Origin: Sabethes cyaneus
Taxonomy: Eukaryota; Arthropoda; Insecta; Diptera; Culicidae
Direction: 5' to 3'
DNA length: 64,000 nt
Assembly (NCBI RefSeq): GCF_943734655.1
Contig: NC_071354.1
Coordinates: 231,440,397 to 231,504,396, forward strand
Positions within the stretch are counted from its first letter, which is position 1. The number at the start of each line of letters is the position of its first letter. The notes beneath the pieces were generated by a model that saw only the letters and a program-made list of their open reading frames with translations, was not told the DNA's origin and searched no databases. A program made the position numbers and the translations under genes. This document shows, one piece after another, positions 11,131 to 20,790 of the stretch.

Positions 11131-11495
11131 GCCTTATTTAAAAGAGTTCTGTGATTCATCATCTTGTTTTATAAATAAACTGGGCCTGACTGCTTGAAAT
11201 GATCAATCGTATCATTTCGTAAAAGCTCACCCTCAATCTTCATTGATTCACCCCTGCTAGAAGACGAGTTGTCAGCATGCCATAACAACTAGCGCTAGGT
11301 AAAATAAAGTAAAATGTTTATTTAATATTTATGTTAAAACTGGTACAAGGAGCTAATGGATATTGTACCTTAAGCGAGGCACATATTACATTTAAATAGA
11401 AATATTAAAAAACATAATAATCAGCGGAATGTTTGTTATGCCTACCAATTTATCTATTTGATTACACATGCTCAAAGATAAAAATAAATAAATAA
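11131..11495. other. Spacer
   Basis: No feature recognised apart from AT-rich sequence leading to the TA-flanked MITE. Confidence 0.45.
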
Positions 11496-11497
11496 TA

Positions 11498-12111
11498 CAG
11501 TAATATCTCGATCTATTTTTATACGTTAAATCGAAGTTACGTTATATTGAAACAAACAAGAAATTTATTTGTATTCTCTTATCTTATCTCACACTAACGC
11601 AGCCAATACTTGAAAGCATCCTGGAAAATGACGATTGCTTGAATCGATCATTTTTCTTGTCAACGGCCAGGCCAACTGCGCAGCATGTACCGCAGAGAGA
11701 ATTCCAAAGAATCAAGTGGAATTAAAAATGATACTTAATTCCATTCAACTCATAACAAGAAATTTATTTATATTTGCACGAAATTGATTGCAAATGAAAG
11801 GAGGGCTTTTCAAAAAGATAACTTCCAAATTGAAGGATGATTGGACTTGTGCTGTAAAGAGTGTAAAGATTTGGTTAAGTTAAATTTTGAAAAGGAAATA
11901 ACTGAATTATACATATACATTATGTGTTAAACGATTTTAAAAATAGCAATGGTTTTTGCCCAATAGAAAGGCAAAGTCACACAAGGAGGATAAATTCAGA
12001 TTTTTTAATAATTTGACTTTTTAAAAATTTACTTTTATAGTTATGTTATATCGAGTTACGTTATATCGAAATTGCTTTAAATTGAGGTGTTCTTATATCG
12101 AGGTATTATTG
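11498..12111. mobile_element. pogo-like MITE (CAGTAATATCTCGAT ends)
   Basis: The left terminus CAGTAATATCTCGAT and the right terminus ATATCGAGGTATTATTG are inverted and flanked by TA (11496-11497 and 12112-12113). Subterminal GTTACGTTATATTGA and GAGTTACGTTATATCGA are also repeated in inverted fashion. CAGT-starting ends of the type CAGTnATACCTCGATATAACG are known from pogo/Tigger-like elements. The 614-bp body has no transposase frame. Near 11690-11750 it carries a phrase (GAGAGAATTCCAAAGAATCA) also found in altered form at 53257. Confidence 0.8.
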
Positions 12112-12684
12112 TAATTAGTAATTTATAATAAATAACAATAAAAAGCAATATTCATGAGTTTTCTAAAAAGAGATAATATGCTGTTGACTTATCTGTATTT
12201 CCGCATAATACGTCATGTATCCCATGGTTCTGCCACAAAAGACGATCATTAAGACTGTCGCAGTGGCCTTTTAACCCAATGCCCCTCTGGCATTCAAAAA
12301 AAATCCCATATGTGGTGTAATGAAAATTTCGTGGTCAATAATGCATCAATATTTCCTATAATCACTATTTAAAAAAAACCCACTAACACTGAGATTTCCT
12401 CCACTACACTTATTCACAAAACAACACTTGCCATCAGCAAGCAGATTTTTTTTTAACTCTGAGCCAGAACATTAGCATTTTTCAGGCTTTTCTTGTGCTG
12501 CGTCGCCTATTTATTAAAAAAAACACACACGCACAATTCTTTTTGACACTAGAATTTTTAAATTAAAAGCTTTGCCTTTTTGGCCACTCTTAAAGCCGCG
12601 ACGAACAAACACTCCGACTAAACGCGAAAATATCCTGACAAACAACTCAATTTAGCCAAATTTCCGAACATGCCACCGGCCGCG

Positions 12685-12713
12685 TATAAAAACAGTCGTC
12701 GAGCTAGTTCATT
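12685..12713 (+). promoter_or_regulatory. Possible TATA promoter
   Basis: TATAAAAA at 12685-12692 in a GC-rich context is followed by TCATT at 12709-12713, a weak arthropod-type initiator about 26 nt downstream. The TATA-to-start spacing is slightly short. No confirmed gene follows. Confidence 0.3.
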
Positions 12714-12853
12714 TAACGTGTGTGCTGCTAGCTCTGATTTGCCGAATTTCATTTCTCTTTGCTTCGCACCGCGCACACACAGGATAGCTCGAGCGCGGTC
12801 ATGTGTTAGTACGTGTAAACATTCGTTCGAGTTGCGTTTCGTGCTCAAACCAG

Positions 12854-12991
12854 ATGAATCTTCAAGAATTCGAACACGACATAGAAAATATGAGAGAGAG
12901 TGTCGGACGATTTTCGGTCTGGGATTTTATTAATAAACTTCTCCGAAGACACCACCCTTGCAAAATTATGCATTTTTTACCCAATTACTAA
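12854..12991 (+). CDS. Possible short ORF downstream of the TATA box
   Basis: A 45-codon frame begins MNLQEFEHDIENMRESVGRF and ends ...MHFLPNY. Its composition is mixed and soluble-looking (acidic start, basic middle with RRHH), unlike the low-complexity frames around it. It could be a small gene, a pseudogene fragment or chance. There is no signal peptide, no recognised domain, and no splice site that extends it convincingly. The start was chosen as the Met nearest the coding-like part; an upstream in-frame Met exists at 12803. Confidence 0.2.
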   Translation: MNLQEFEHDIENMRESVGRFSVWDFINKLLRRHHPCKIMHFLPNY

Positions 12992-13049
12992 TCTACGCAC
13001 TTTTTCGAAAGCGTGCCACTGTGCAGTAGGCAGACCGGAAGAAGAAGTA

Positions 13050-13225
13050 TAAAGAAAAGTGTGGAGAGACGAAAAAGATGTGGAAGGGGAGAGAGAGGGA
13101 GAGCGAGATGAAGGGAGAGAGAGAAATGGTGAATTTGCAAGAAGAAGAGAATTTCTGAGAGGAGAGAAGAAGAGATTGTGAGAGGAGAGAGAGTGTGATA
13201 GGAGAGAGCGTGGAGAGATAGTGAA
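13050..13225 (+). repeat. Purine-rich GA tract
   Basis: A polypurine run with many GAGAGA, GGAGAGAG and GAAGAAGAG blocks and few pyrimidines. Simple sequence of this kind can adopt triplex structure or serve GAGA-binding proteins; neither is shown. Confidence 0.85.
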
Positions 13226-13429
13226 AGAGGAAGTGGGATAGAAATGATACTTACATTATACAAATTGAGCTGAAAATTATACTCTACGTTGGATTTGAGT
13301 TAGGGCTTAAGGCTTAGGGTTTAGCAGAACTGGAAATGGGATTTCAATTGGACTTATATTGGAATCAAATTAGATTTGAAATTGGACTGTGGCAGTTTGA
13401 TGACATTTTCATTAAACTATATTTCTGGC

Positions 13430-13675
13430 CTGGATTTTGAATAGGTCATAACTGCAAATGAGAGATTCTCTTTGCGTCTCCTCTCTTACGTCTTTTACGG
13501 GTGCATGAAAGCATTTCAGTGCAATTTTTCTTAAAGATTAGCTAGCATATGACGCCAAGAATCATATCGTGCGAAAAAGATGTCGTCAAATGTATTTGTA
13601 GCGTCGTGATAGACGTAATACAGGAGACGCAAAGAAAATCTCTCATTTGCAGTTATGACCTATTCAAAATTCAAG
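13430..13675. mobile_element. MITE with about 54-bp inverted ends
   Basis: The left segment (from GGATTTTGAATAGGTCATAA through GCGTCTCCT, 13432-13482) and the right segment (AGGAGACGCAAAGAAAATCT to the complement of the start, 13622-13675) are near-perfect inverted repeats. The centre is unique. No coding frame. Sequence near 14330-14380 (CTCATTTGCAAATGGGACCT) looks like a diverged end of the same family. Confidence 0.8.
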
Positions 13676-13712
13676 TCAGATTTGTTCTGCTTGGTTCAAG
13701 AGTTGGGAATTT

Positions 13713-13858
13713 GGGCCCTATTTTCACAGTCACCTCACCTAAATTTTTCAGGTGAGGTACAAATCAATCGGGGAGCCGTTAGGTGAGGTGAGGTGACTGT
13801 GAGAATAGGGCGCTTGAGAGAAGTTAGGGGAGGTGAGGTGACTGTGAGAATAGGGCCC
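13713..13858. mobile_element. Short GGGCCCTATT MITE
   Basis: About 146 bp with ends GGGCCCTATTTTCACAGTCA and, inverted, TGACTGTGAGAATAGGGCCC. The right-end module GGTGAGGTGACTGTGAGAAT occurs twice in a row (13783-13809 and 13831-13856), so one end is duplicated. It lies 37 bp from the previous MITE. Target duplication not clear. Confidence 0.75.
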
Positions 13859-14129
13859 TTCATTTCATCAGCGCAAAAAAAAGACTTCGATTTTTTCTTG
13901 GTGTAGTTTTCGTTTATAAGTGCATGAACCATATCTACGTATAAAATTTCATAAAACTCTGTGAACTGTCGGCTCCATTGGCATAATAATTTCAAACAAT
14001 ATCCAAATGTTCAGTGGCTCAATTGTATGCTCAATTATTGAAGTCAACATCTCTTCAAACCCATGGATGTTGCCTTGGTGAACAATCTACATATTATGAA
14101 TCGATCGAAATCAATTCGTGTCTGATTTT

Positions 14130-14375
14130 TAAAATGGGTTCTATCCTCAACAGAAAGACTCTTTTCGTGTTTTTTATCTTTACGCTTATCACGATGATGC
14201 AAGCGCACTTGAACGCATCTTTTTTGCAATGAATGGTTGCTCATATCACAAGCCAATTAATCGTTAAGAAAAATCGCATTGAAATGTTTTCATGGTGCCG
14301 TGATAAGCGTAAGAGAGAACACATGAAGGGAATCACTCATTTGCAAATGGGACCTATTCAAAAATCTGGCTAGCA
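14130..14375. mobile_element. Degenerate relative of the 13.4-kb MITE
   Basis: TTTACGCTTATCACGATG near 14180 and its diverged complement CCGTGATAAGCGTAAGAGAG near 14298 form an inverted pair. The right side continues into CTCATTTGCAAATGGGACCT and ATTCAAAAATC, resembling the end of the 13430-13675 element. Limits are approximate. Confidence 0.4.
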
Positions 14376-16087
14376 TTTGGATTAAAATTAATATCCTATT
14401 AAGAGAATACAACGTTTAAACAACAAATCCCGGTTGGTGGGGTTTTATTTACATTGCAAGGTCTTGCTATTTTTATTTTGTTCAGATCGCTTCATGTAGT
14501 AGTTGAAAAATGTTGATAAGCAGAGAAAGGTTAGGTAACATACTGCACGCCATTAGTGCCATTAATGCCCAACATTGTCGTTAATAGCTTCATAAAGTGA
14601 CGATTTACATCCTGAAAACCATTTCGGCTTACTTGCTCAGATAAGATTAAAGGTTATTCATTTGATACTGGCTATCGTTTATCTACCTCCCGAAATGAGA
14701 GAATTCGCAGTCGTAATCAAGCAATAATTTTTACGATAAGCGAAACATTTAAACTGCAATCGTACTGGAATCGTCTCCCAACGAAGCAATTAGGTATCGA
14801 TACTGCCCTTGCTCATAGCGGTGGCATAGCTGATGATAACTGATGTCACCAATGGGCACGTGGCTTTGATTCAGGACCACACGGGTACAAATTTAATCTC
14901 CATAATGCGAAAAATGACTCATGATTTCGAGAATTTAGTGTATTTTCATGTTATGAATATACACCATGAATAATGTTCATGATTTCATACTTTTCTTTAC
15001 CGTAACGCCGCCTAAGCGTTACTATTTTGCACGCGAAATACTGAAACCATGAATCTTTCAACTTGGAACCATGAATTAAATTCCCGATTTTTCGACTAAA
15101 ATCATGAAATCATGATCTGTAAACCATTTTATGGGAGCTCCTAACCTCACTCTTTTGACAGCAATTGGTAGTTTGTTTACATGGTGTTAGAGTTTGAATT
15201 GAAATTTCGCCCGGCAGAAAATGATCAAATTGTTTAGTTTTTATTGAGGGAAAAGTGCTTTACGTGCGTTTTGAAGTAATCGATACAGTCATCTTTCACG
15301 AAAACTTATATCGAAACCGCTGGATTTTACAAAGTATTAGTGGTGCGAGTTGCAGTAGCAGCAGTGGAACTCCAGTGGTAACAACATCACTACTAACAGC
15401 AATAGCATGACCGGTGGTGATTGATTGGTACGAGCGGAGTTGGATTAGGTGACGCTGGCAGTAGAAGTGCTCACAAGTTCCGAGCGAGAAAATACTACAG
15501 AAGCTAGCTAAATTTTTTACTTATGTAAGTAAGTGATATTTGCTGCTAGTTCTAATACATCACTGCAAATTCCATTTTTCAGAAGCTGATCAGGCAATTT
15601 GTCCCGTATTTTCTGTAAGGTAAAGAAAACTTCCGCTATTACCTTTTGTCAACACCGAAGTACATCCAAGTGCATCAGCACTTGACCAATGTTATCCAGC
15701 ATTCAGGAGGGTTGGTAGTAATGTAAGTCATTTTGATAGTTAATGTAAGATTTAATAATTGCCTTTATTTCTCCTATAGAAAAACACACTAAGGGATACC
15801 GATGGACACCGTCACAGTGTCGATTACAGTGTTACATCTTACCTAGCTGCGAGAAAAAAGGATACTCATGTTTGTTTTTATTGAGAATCAGACGCTGCAC
15901 ACAACCAATCGTCGGTATCTATTGATATAACAGATATCTGTTATATCTGGAAGAACGGCCGGCATAGCAGCTGAATGCATCGCCAAAATAGGACAAGCTC
16001 AGTCGTCATTTGGTGACGGTTGAGTCACTAACTTTTAGCGGTCGACTCAGTCGAGTTACGCGACAAAATCGTGTCGCATGTTACTTA
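14376..16087. other. Spacer with CATGATTTCAT motifs and repeat fragments
   Basis: Between 14920 and 15115 the motif CATGATTTCAT or ATGAAATCATG recurs in both orientations. 15133-15290 is a partial copy, inverted, of the element at 25404-25697. A perfect 24-bp palindrome, GATATAACAGAT plus its complement, lies at 15924-15947. No exon was recognised. The CATGATTT motifs return at 17200-17280, so the intervening 2.3 kb could be one large inverted-repeat element. Confidence 0.45.
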
Positions 16088-16269
16088 GAGGGAAGTCCTG
16101 TATGACCGGACAGCCTCTATGCCAGGACACTAGCGATTTCTCAAAAACAAAGAGTAGTAAAGATATTTGGTGCTTTAATGGTACTAATGTTCTAATTTTT
16201 CAAAATAATTTTATCATTCTTTGTTTCGCTAGTGTCCGAGCATGGAGGCTGTCCGGCCATACAGGACCC
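16088..16269. mobile_element. Short TIR MITE (AGTCCTGTATGACCGGACAG ends)
   Basis: The left arm AGTCCTGTATGACCGGACAG, continuing to CACTAGCG, pairs with the right arm from CGCTAGTGTCCGAGCATGGA to CAGGACCCT. About 50 bp of each end are inverted with few mismatches. TA lies near each boundary. No coding capacity. Confidence 0.75.
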
Positions 16270-17408
16270 TACATAATACCAGTAGTAGACCAGTCGAGTA
16301 AAGTGACACTCGACGTGACTTATAAAATAGGGCCCTATACCAGGAAACAGTTTGGATACGGTAACCAGAACCATTTCAAAAGTGGTTCTAGATAAGAGGA
16401 CACGTGATAATATTTACGGTTAAAGTATGGTTCAAATTAATGCGGTATGTTACCAGAGTTACCTGGATCGAACGACGGATGGATTGGCAATTGCTTGAAA
16501 GGTGCTCGGAGTCGGATCAATCCTCGTTATTTTTATGTTCGGTAGGAGTCGGTACTACTGCACAGGTTCATCTCTGAGTATACCTAAACCATCAAACAAT
16601 ATTTAGACCGGATTGAGCTCTGGTGCATTAGGTATTACCGGTTCTTTACGAGATTCCCTGGTACTAGATGTAGTCATTTCGCCAAGAGCTATTGCTACGC
16701 CAATGAAGGCGTATCTGTTTCTGCCTTCTCGGCTGTGCCGATGATGTATGATGCAGATTCTTCTTTCACCACAACACTTGTTGCGTCGGGTAAAACAGCC
16801 ATCATTGTTGTCTCAACGGAACTGCCGTCATTAAAACGGATCGATACTTTAATTTACATATCCAGAATATAAAATCCTTTCAACTTTTATCGTCTTCCCT
16901 CACTTTCACGGCAGCGGATTTTTCTATTTCGCTATTTTTCATTATAATAGCACTTTTAAAACACAACTTACGCCAACGATACTGAAAATTACTAATCTAT
17001 CCACATTTTTTGCTTATCTGCGACGGAAACCTTCACACAAACCTGTACTTCTTTATTTAATAGAATCATCACATACTGCTTAATCACTGCTGCTGTAAAT
17101 TCAAAGACCCGATTTGACAGTTCGTGTAACGCTTGAAGCAATTATGAAGAATATTCAGAAAAATGCTTATTATAGTTCATAATATTGGTCGGTACAGTCA
17201 TGAAATCATGGATCATGGTAATGATTTCATGAAATTTCAAGCTTTTTGTTTTCATGATTTTTTATTTATGAAAACAGAAACAGATTTCTTTCCGTGCACA
17301 ATTCTAGGAAATTTACTGAATATGGGTTTGGGATAAAGGTGATTCTCCGCATTTAGGCGATTTTGATAGCCAATATCTCTTCCGATAACACAATGGACTG
17401 TTGGCTTC

Positions 17409-17440
17409 CATAAAAAAATAATCGTTTCGATAATTCAGTC
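17409..17440 (+). promoter_or_regulatory. TATA box and initiator of the serine protease gene
   Basis: CATAAAAAAA at 17409-17418 lies about 28 nt upstream of TTCAGTC at 17434-17440, a good match to the arthropod TCAGT initiator with the start A at 17437. This predicts a 26-nt leader before the ATG at 17463. Short leaders are common in insect digestive protease genes. Confidence 0.65.
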
Positions 17441-17462
17441 TTAGTCAAACAATCGAAACGAA

Positions 17463-18398
17463 ATGAAGTCATTGCTGGTACTGTTTGCGCTCGCAGCCGC
17501 GAGTGCACTTGAAATTGATTGGACCAAAGTGCAACCGATCGAATATTTTAATCACAGCTGGTACCACCCAACGGAAAGGTTGCAACCGAGGATCCTCGAT
17601 GGAATACAAGCTAACGTCGGTCAATTTCCGTACCAAGTGGTACTGTTAATCGAATTCGAACTGAATGCAGCGTTTTGTGGTGGTTCTGTGCTGACTGAAA
17701 ACTATATACTAACGGCGGCACATTGTGTTGTGGGCGCTAAGGGTGGTGTGGCCGCGATGGGAGTACATAGTCTTCAAGCTAGTGATCCAGCGGTACAGTA
17801 CGGCTATTTCACGGCTGACGCCATTGTTGCTCATGCTGAGTACGACCAGAAGAATTCCCGGAATGATATTGCTACTATTCGATTGACCGAACCAATTGAG
17901 TACACCGATCGTGTTCAGCCAGTGCGGCTACCAGCTTCCGGGGATCACAGCTCCTTTGCAGGAATGGACGGAACCGTATCCGGTTTCGGAAGGTTTTCAA
18001 CCAGCAGCCAAGACAGGTCCGGTGTGCTACTGTACATGAAGGATGTGATCATAACGACGCAAAAATGTTTGGAATTGTGGGAAAACGATGAGGAGCTAGT
18101 TTCGGGCCAGAATATTTGCATATCCGGCGAGGTGCGGCAAGCACCCTGCAATGGTGACTCCGGCGGTCCGCTGACGGTCACCGAAAACGGTGAAACACTG
18201 CAAGTAGGGATTGCATCGTTCGCAGGGTATAACTGCATTGGTCGTCCAACGGTGTTTGCTCGCATTACTCACTATTTATCGTGGATCGAGGCACATTCCG
18301 ATTACTCCGGAGGAGTTCAGTCGACGAGAATCAGCTTAGTGGTGCTAGCGTTAGTTTGGTGTTTTCATTTTATACATAAGTTTGGGTTTAGACAGTAG
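17463..18398 (+). CDS. Chymotrypsin-like S1 serine protease
   Basis: A single-exon 311-residue secreted S1-family protease. Residues 1-15 form a signal peptide (MKSLLVLFALAAASA), followed by a propeptide to Arg43 and a new N-terminus ILDG that would be exposed by trypsin-type cleavage. The catalytic triad is intact: His87 in LTAAHC, Asp135 in RNDIATIRL and Ser233 in CNGDSGGPL. The residue six before Ser233, which in trypsins is Asp, is Ala227, so trypsin-like Arg/Lys specificity is unlikely; the ASFAGYNC segment points to a chymotrypsin- or brachyurin-like pocket. After the last helix (YLSWIEAH) there is a C-terminal extension with a hydrophobic stretch, about residues 289-304. The ATG follows a short leader in good context (ACGAAATG). 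Mosquito relatives are midgut, salivary or haemolymph enzymes; which applies here is not visible. Confidence 0.93.
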   Translation: MKSLLVLFALAAASALEIDWTKVQPIEYFNHSWYHPTERLQPRILDGIQANVGQFPYQVVLLIEFELNAAFCGGSVLTENYILTAAHCVVGAKGGVAAMGVHSLQASDPAVQYGYFTADAIVAHAEYDQKNSRNDIATIRLTEPIEYTDRVQPVRLPASGDHSSFAGMDGTVSGFGRFSTSSQDRSGVLLYMKDVIITTQKCLELWENDEELVSGQNICISGEVRQAPCNGDSGGPLTVTENGETLQVGIASFAGYNCIGRPTVFARITHYLSWIEAHSDYSGGVQSTRISLVVLALVWCFHFIHKFGFRQ

Positions 18399-18470
18399 AT
18401 GAGAATTTTGGAATTTTGTACAACTGCAGAAAGAATGCTTCCTTATTAAGACTTCAGAAGGTGTTATCGA

Positions 18471-18735
18471 AATACAATTCCCTCTCAGATACTTTCTGTG
18501 ACTCGTAAACTTAGAGGACAGTCTGCATGCGGAAAGAAAGATGTAAATTTTCCTTTATCTATCCACTCATTATATAGTTGAACGGATAAAGTAAATTCAC
18601 ATCTTTCTTTTTAATCTTATCATGCTAGTACAGTCGATTGTCACTCGTTTAAAAATGCAACATTCAACATGTATTATTTTACTGTATTGCTTTCTAAATA
18701 TTGAATGATAACAATTAAGTGTAAGTTCCAATAAA
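18471..18735 (+). terminator. Candidate poly(A) signals of the protease gene
   Basis: A variant signal AATACA lies at 18471-18476, 73 nt after the stop. The first canonical AATAAA is at 18730-18735. Either could end the transcript; the inverted repeat at 18532-18612 lies between them. Confidence 0.4.
18532..18612. repeat. Inverted repeat after the protease gene
   Basis: GAAAGAAAGATGTAAATTTT with TCCTTTATC (18532-18559) pairs with the complementary stretch 18583-18612 around a 23-nt loop. It may be a small MITE. A second, shorter pair (ATTGTCACTCG at 18637 and its complement at 18762) follows. Confidence 0.65.
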
Positions 18736-18899
18736 GAAAGAAAACAAAATGACGTTCCACACGAGTGACAATGCGCCTTGTTTCTGTTGTTTCCAGTCTA
18801 AGAAAACTAGCCTAGCCTGACATACCCCGTCTGACTCTTGGTGTTGTTGTTGTTGTTGCGGTCCGTACATGTTGTTGATGCACGCGGGTGATAACTTAC

Positions 18900-19139
18900 G
18901 ATCTGTTGAGTAGCAAAACTGCACAAATATTTTCCGTCTACAACCAGTACCGCCTCCGGCAAGGGTTCTCAGGTCAGAGTGCAATCAATCACACTTTTCA
19001 CACAAAAAAAAGTAACAAATAACACTTGGTAACAACAGCACAGACACAATTCAGGCGGAAACAAAAGCACAAATGCCGGTCTCACGGGCAGCTCTTTTCC
19101 ACTTCTTGGTACGATCACGATTGAATTCAGCACCGAACT
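18900..19139 (-). promoter_or_regulatory. Possible 5' exon of a minus-strand gene
   Basis: Read on the minus strand, a TCAGTTCGGTGCTG initiator-like sequence (start at 19139) begins a moderately GC-rich, non-repetitive stretch of 240 nt that ends AACAGATC followed by GTAAGT, a strong splice donor (18894-18899). The stretch resembles an insect 5' leader more than coding sequence; a short frame (MHSDLRTLAGGG...) runs into the donor. If real, the intron would run leftwards through the serine protease gene. Further TCAGT motifs upstream (19225-19250) could be alternative starts. Confidence 0.35.
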
Positions 19140-20310
19140 GATCCCGGACCGGCGGGTACGATCGCTTAAGTAAGTTTGTCATTCTCTCAATCAGATTCAT
19201 CATGTAAGCTCAGCTTAACTCTGGAACTGACCACAGCACAACAGTCAGTCAGTGGTTGAAATATTTCAAATACACAAACGGAACACACTCCAGGTTATCA
19301 GCCGGCGTGACTGTGCTATGGCAGTCAGAGATTATATTTAATTTTCTAAATTTCGTTCTGATCAATTAGAATTTAATCCACGCAAAAAAAGCTGTGAATA
19401 AATACTATCATCAATCTTACAACTAGGTACTGCAGTTCGTCTATTACTATGCGGCGGCGGTGTACTAAAGATTGCTTGGTAGGAGACCGAGTGGAACTTT
19501 TCTCTCCGTCTTATTGGTTCACTCGGTCATCGCATCGTCGTCATGCTGATAAGCCGACATTTACAAGAGTTAAAAGACTGTTTACTGATCGAATGGTTCT
19601 GTTTGTAAAATATAAATAATGGGCACGTTTCATCCAATAAACAAACATATTGAATGAAGTTTAAATGCAATTGGATTTTGATGTTTAGTTTATCAAAATA
19701 TAAAATATAAATAATACTGTTTTGCAGTTGCAACCGTGATAATGCATATATTACATATAGGGTTTATTTCTAATTCCCGTTTTAGTAAGTAAAACCATTC
19801 TAATTTTTATCAATTGTTAGATGGATTTAATGAATACTCCAAAAGTTCCTGTGCTGATTTGACTCAAACACACTTACCTTCCGATCCGTGCACTTTGAAA
19901 TTACTGAAAAGCGATTATCAAAGCATATTGGAATGATGCAACTGATTTTATTTCTTAAATTCGTCGTACCGTTATAAAATCCGTCCATCAAAATTTTTCA
20001 TCGTCCGAACTAAAAATCACAACTGTGTTTACAAAATTAGCACGCATGTATTTGTGAAGGACGGCTTGAAAAATGTTATTTTGCAAAAATTTCTGCTGGT
20101 TATGCAAGTTTTCCCGGCTGTAGAATAACGACATTGCGTTGCGTGAGTAAATTCCATTTATGAATGAAGGAATTCCAAACGATTAGTCGACATTTTCTTC
20201 TTCGTCGCACGAAAAAACTTAGAAAATTTGGCTGATAGGAATTCTTTAATGAAAAAAAAAAAGCATTTAATAAATCCCAGCACACTTCGATTGATCGCGT
20301 ATAATCAACG
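19140..20310. other. Spacer
   Basis: Mixed AT-rich sequence without recognisable exons or element ends. The part nearest 19140-19260 would be promoter DNA if the minus-strand exon is real. Confidence 0.45.
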
Positions 20311-20313
20311 ATC

Positions 20314-20790
20314 CTGTACAAGACGCGTATTAGATCGGTTGTTCTTTACGGGCATGAAACATGGACAATGCTCGGGGAGGACCTGCGAGTGCTCGGAGTT
20401 TTCGAACGACGAGTGCTAAGAACGATCTTCGGCGGCATACAGGGGAACGGAGTATGGAGGCGGAGGATGAACCATGAACTCGCACAGCTCTATGGCGAAC
20501 CCAGTATCCAGAAGGTGGCTAAAGCTGGACGGATACGATGGGCAGGGCATGTTGCAAGAATGCCGGACAACTACCCTGCAAATATGGAACAAGAAACAAC
20601 AAGGAACAAGACGACCAGGAACGCAGCGAGCAAGATGGTTAGACCAGGTGGAGCGAGATCTGGCGGAGAGTACTCGGTGGCCGAGGAATTGTAGAGCGGT
20701 AGCCCTCTACCGAGTTACATGGAGAAACTTTGTTCAACAGGCTTTGTCTTAGGACGACAAGCCACCTAAGTAAGTAAGTAAGTAAGTATG
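20314..20790 (+). mobile_element. 5'-truncated non-LTR retrotransposon, 3' end with (TAAG)n tail
   Basis: The plus strand encodes the extreme C-terminus of a reverse transcriptase ORF: LYKTRIRSVVLYGHETWTML, then GVFERRVLRTIFGG, VWRRRMNHELAQLYG and RIRWAGHVARMPD. Near 20590 the frame shifts and continues as RARWLDQVERDLAESTRWPR to a stop at 20752. A short 3' UTR ends in (TAAG)n repeats at 20767-20787, a tail type seen in non-LTR elements. The same protein tail occurs in the copy at 60099-62013. The clade (RTE-like or related) is uncertain. Confidence 0.8.

Larger units (their letters stand above)
12114..13040. other. Spacer with a possible promoter
   Basis: Mostly AT-rich, then GC-richer from 12600 to 12850. 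The possible promoter and small frame inside are listed separately. The phrase CCGAAGACACCACC near 12943 resembles repeated mosquito intergenic DNA, which argues against a long coding gene here. Confidence 0.4.

Noticed and set aside
13050..13263. Minus-strand 91-codon frame rich in Ser, Leu and His
   Set aside because: It is the complement of the GA-rich tract and reflects simple sequence.
17945..18265. Minus-strand 106-codon frame
   Set aside because: Shadow of the serine protease coding sequence.
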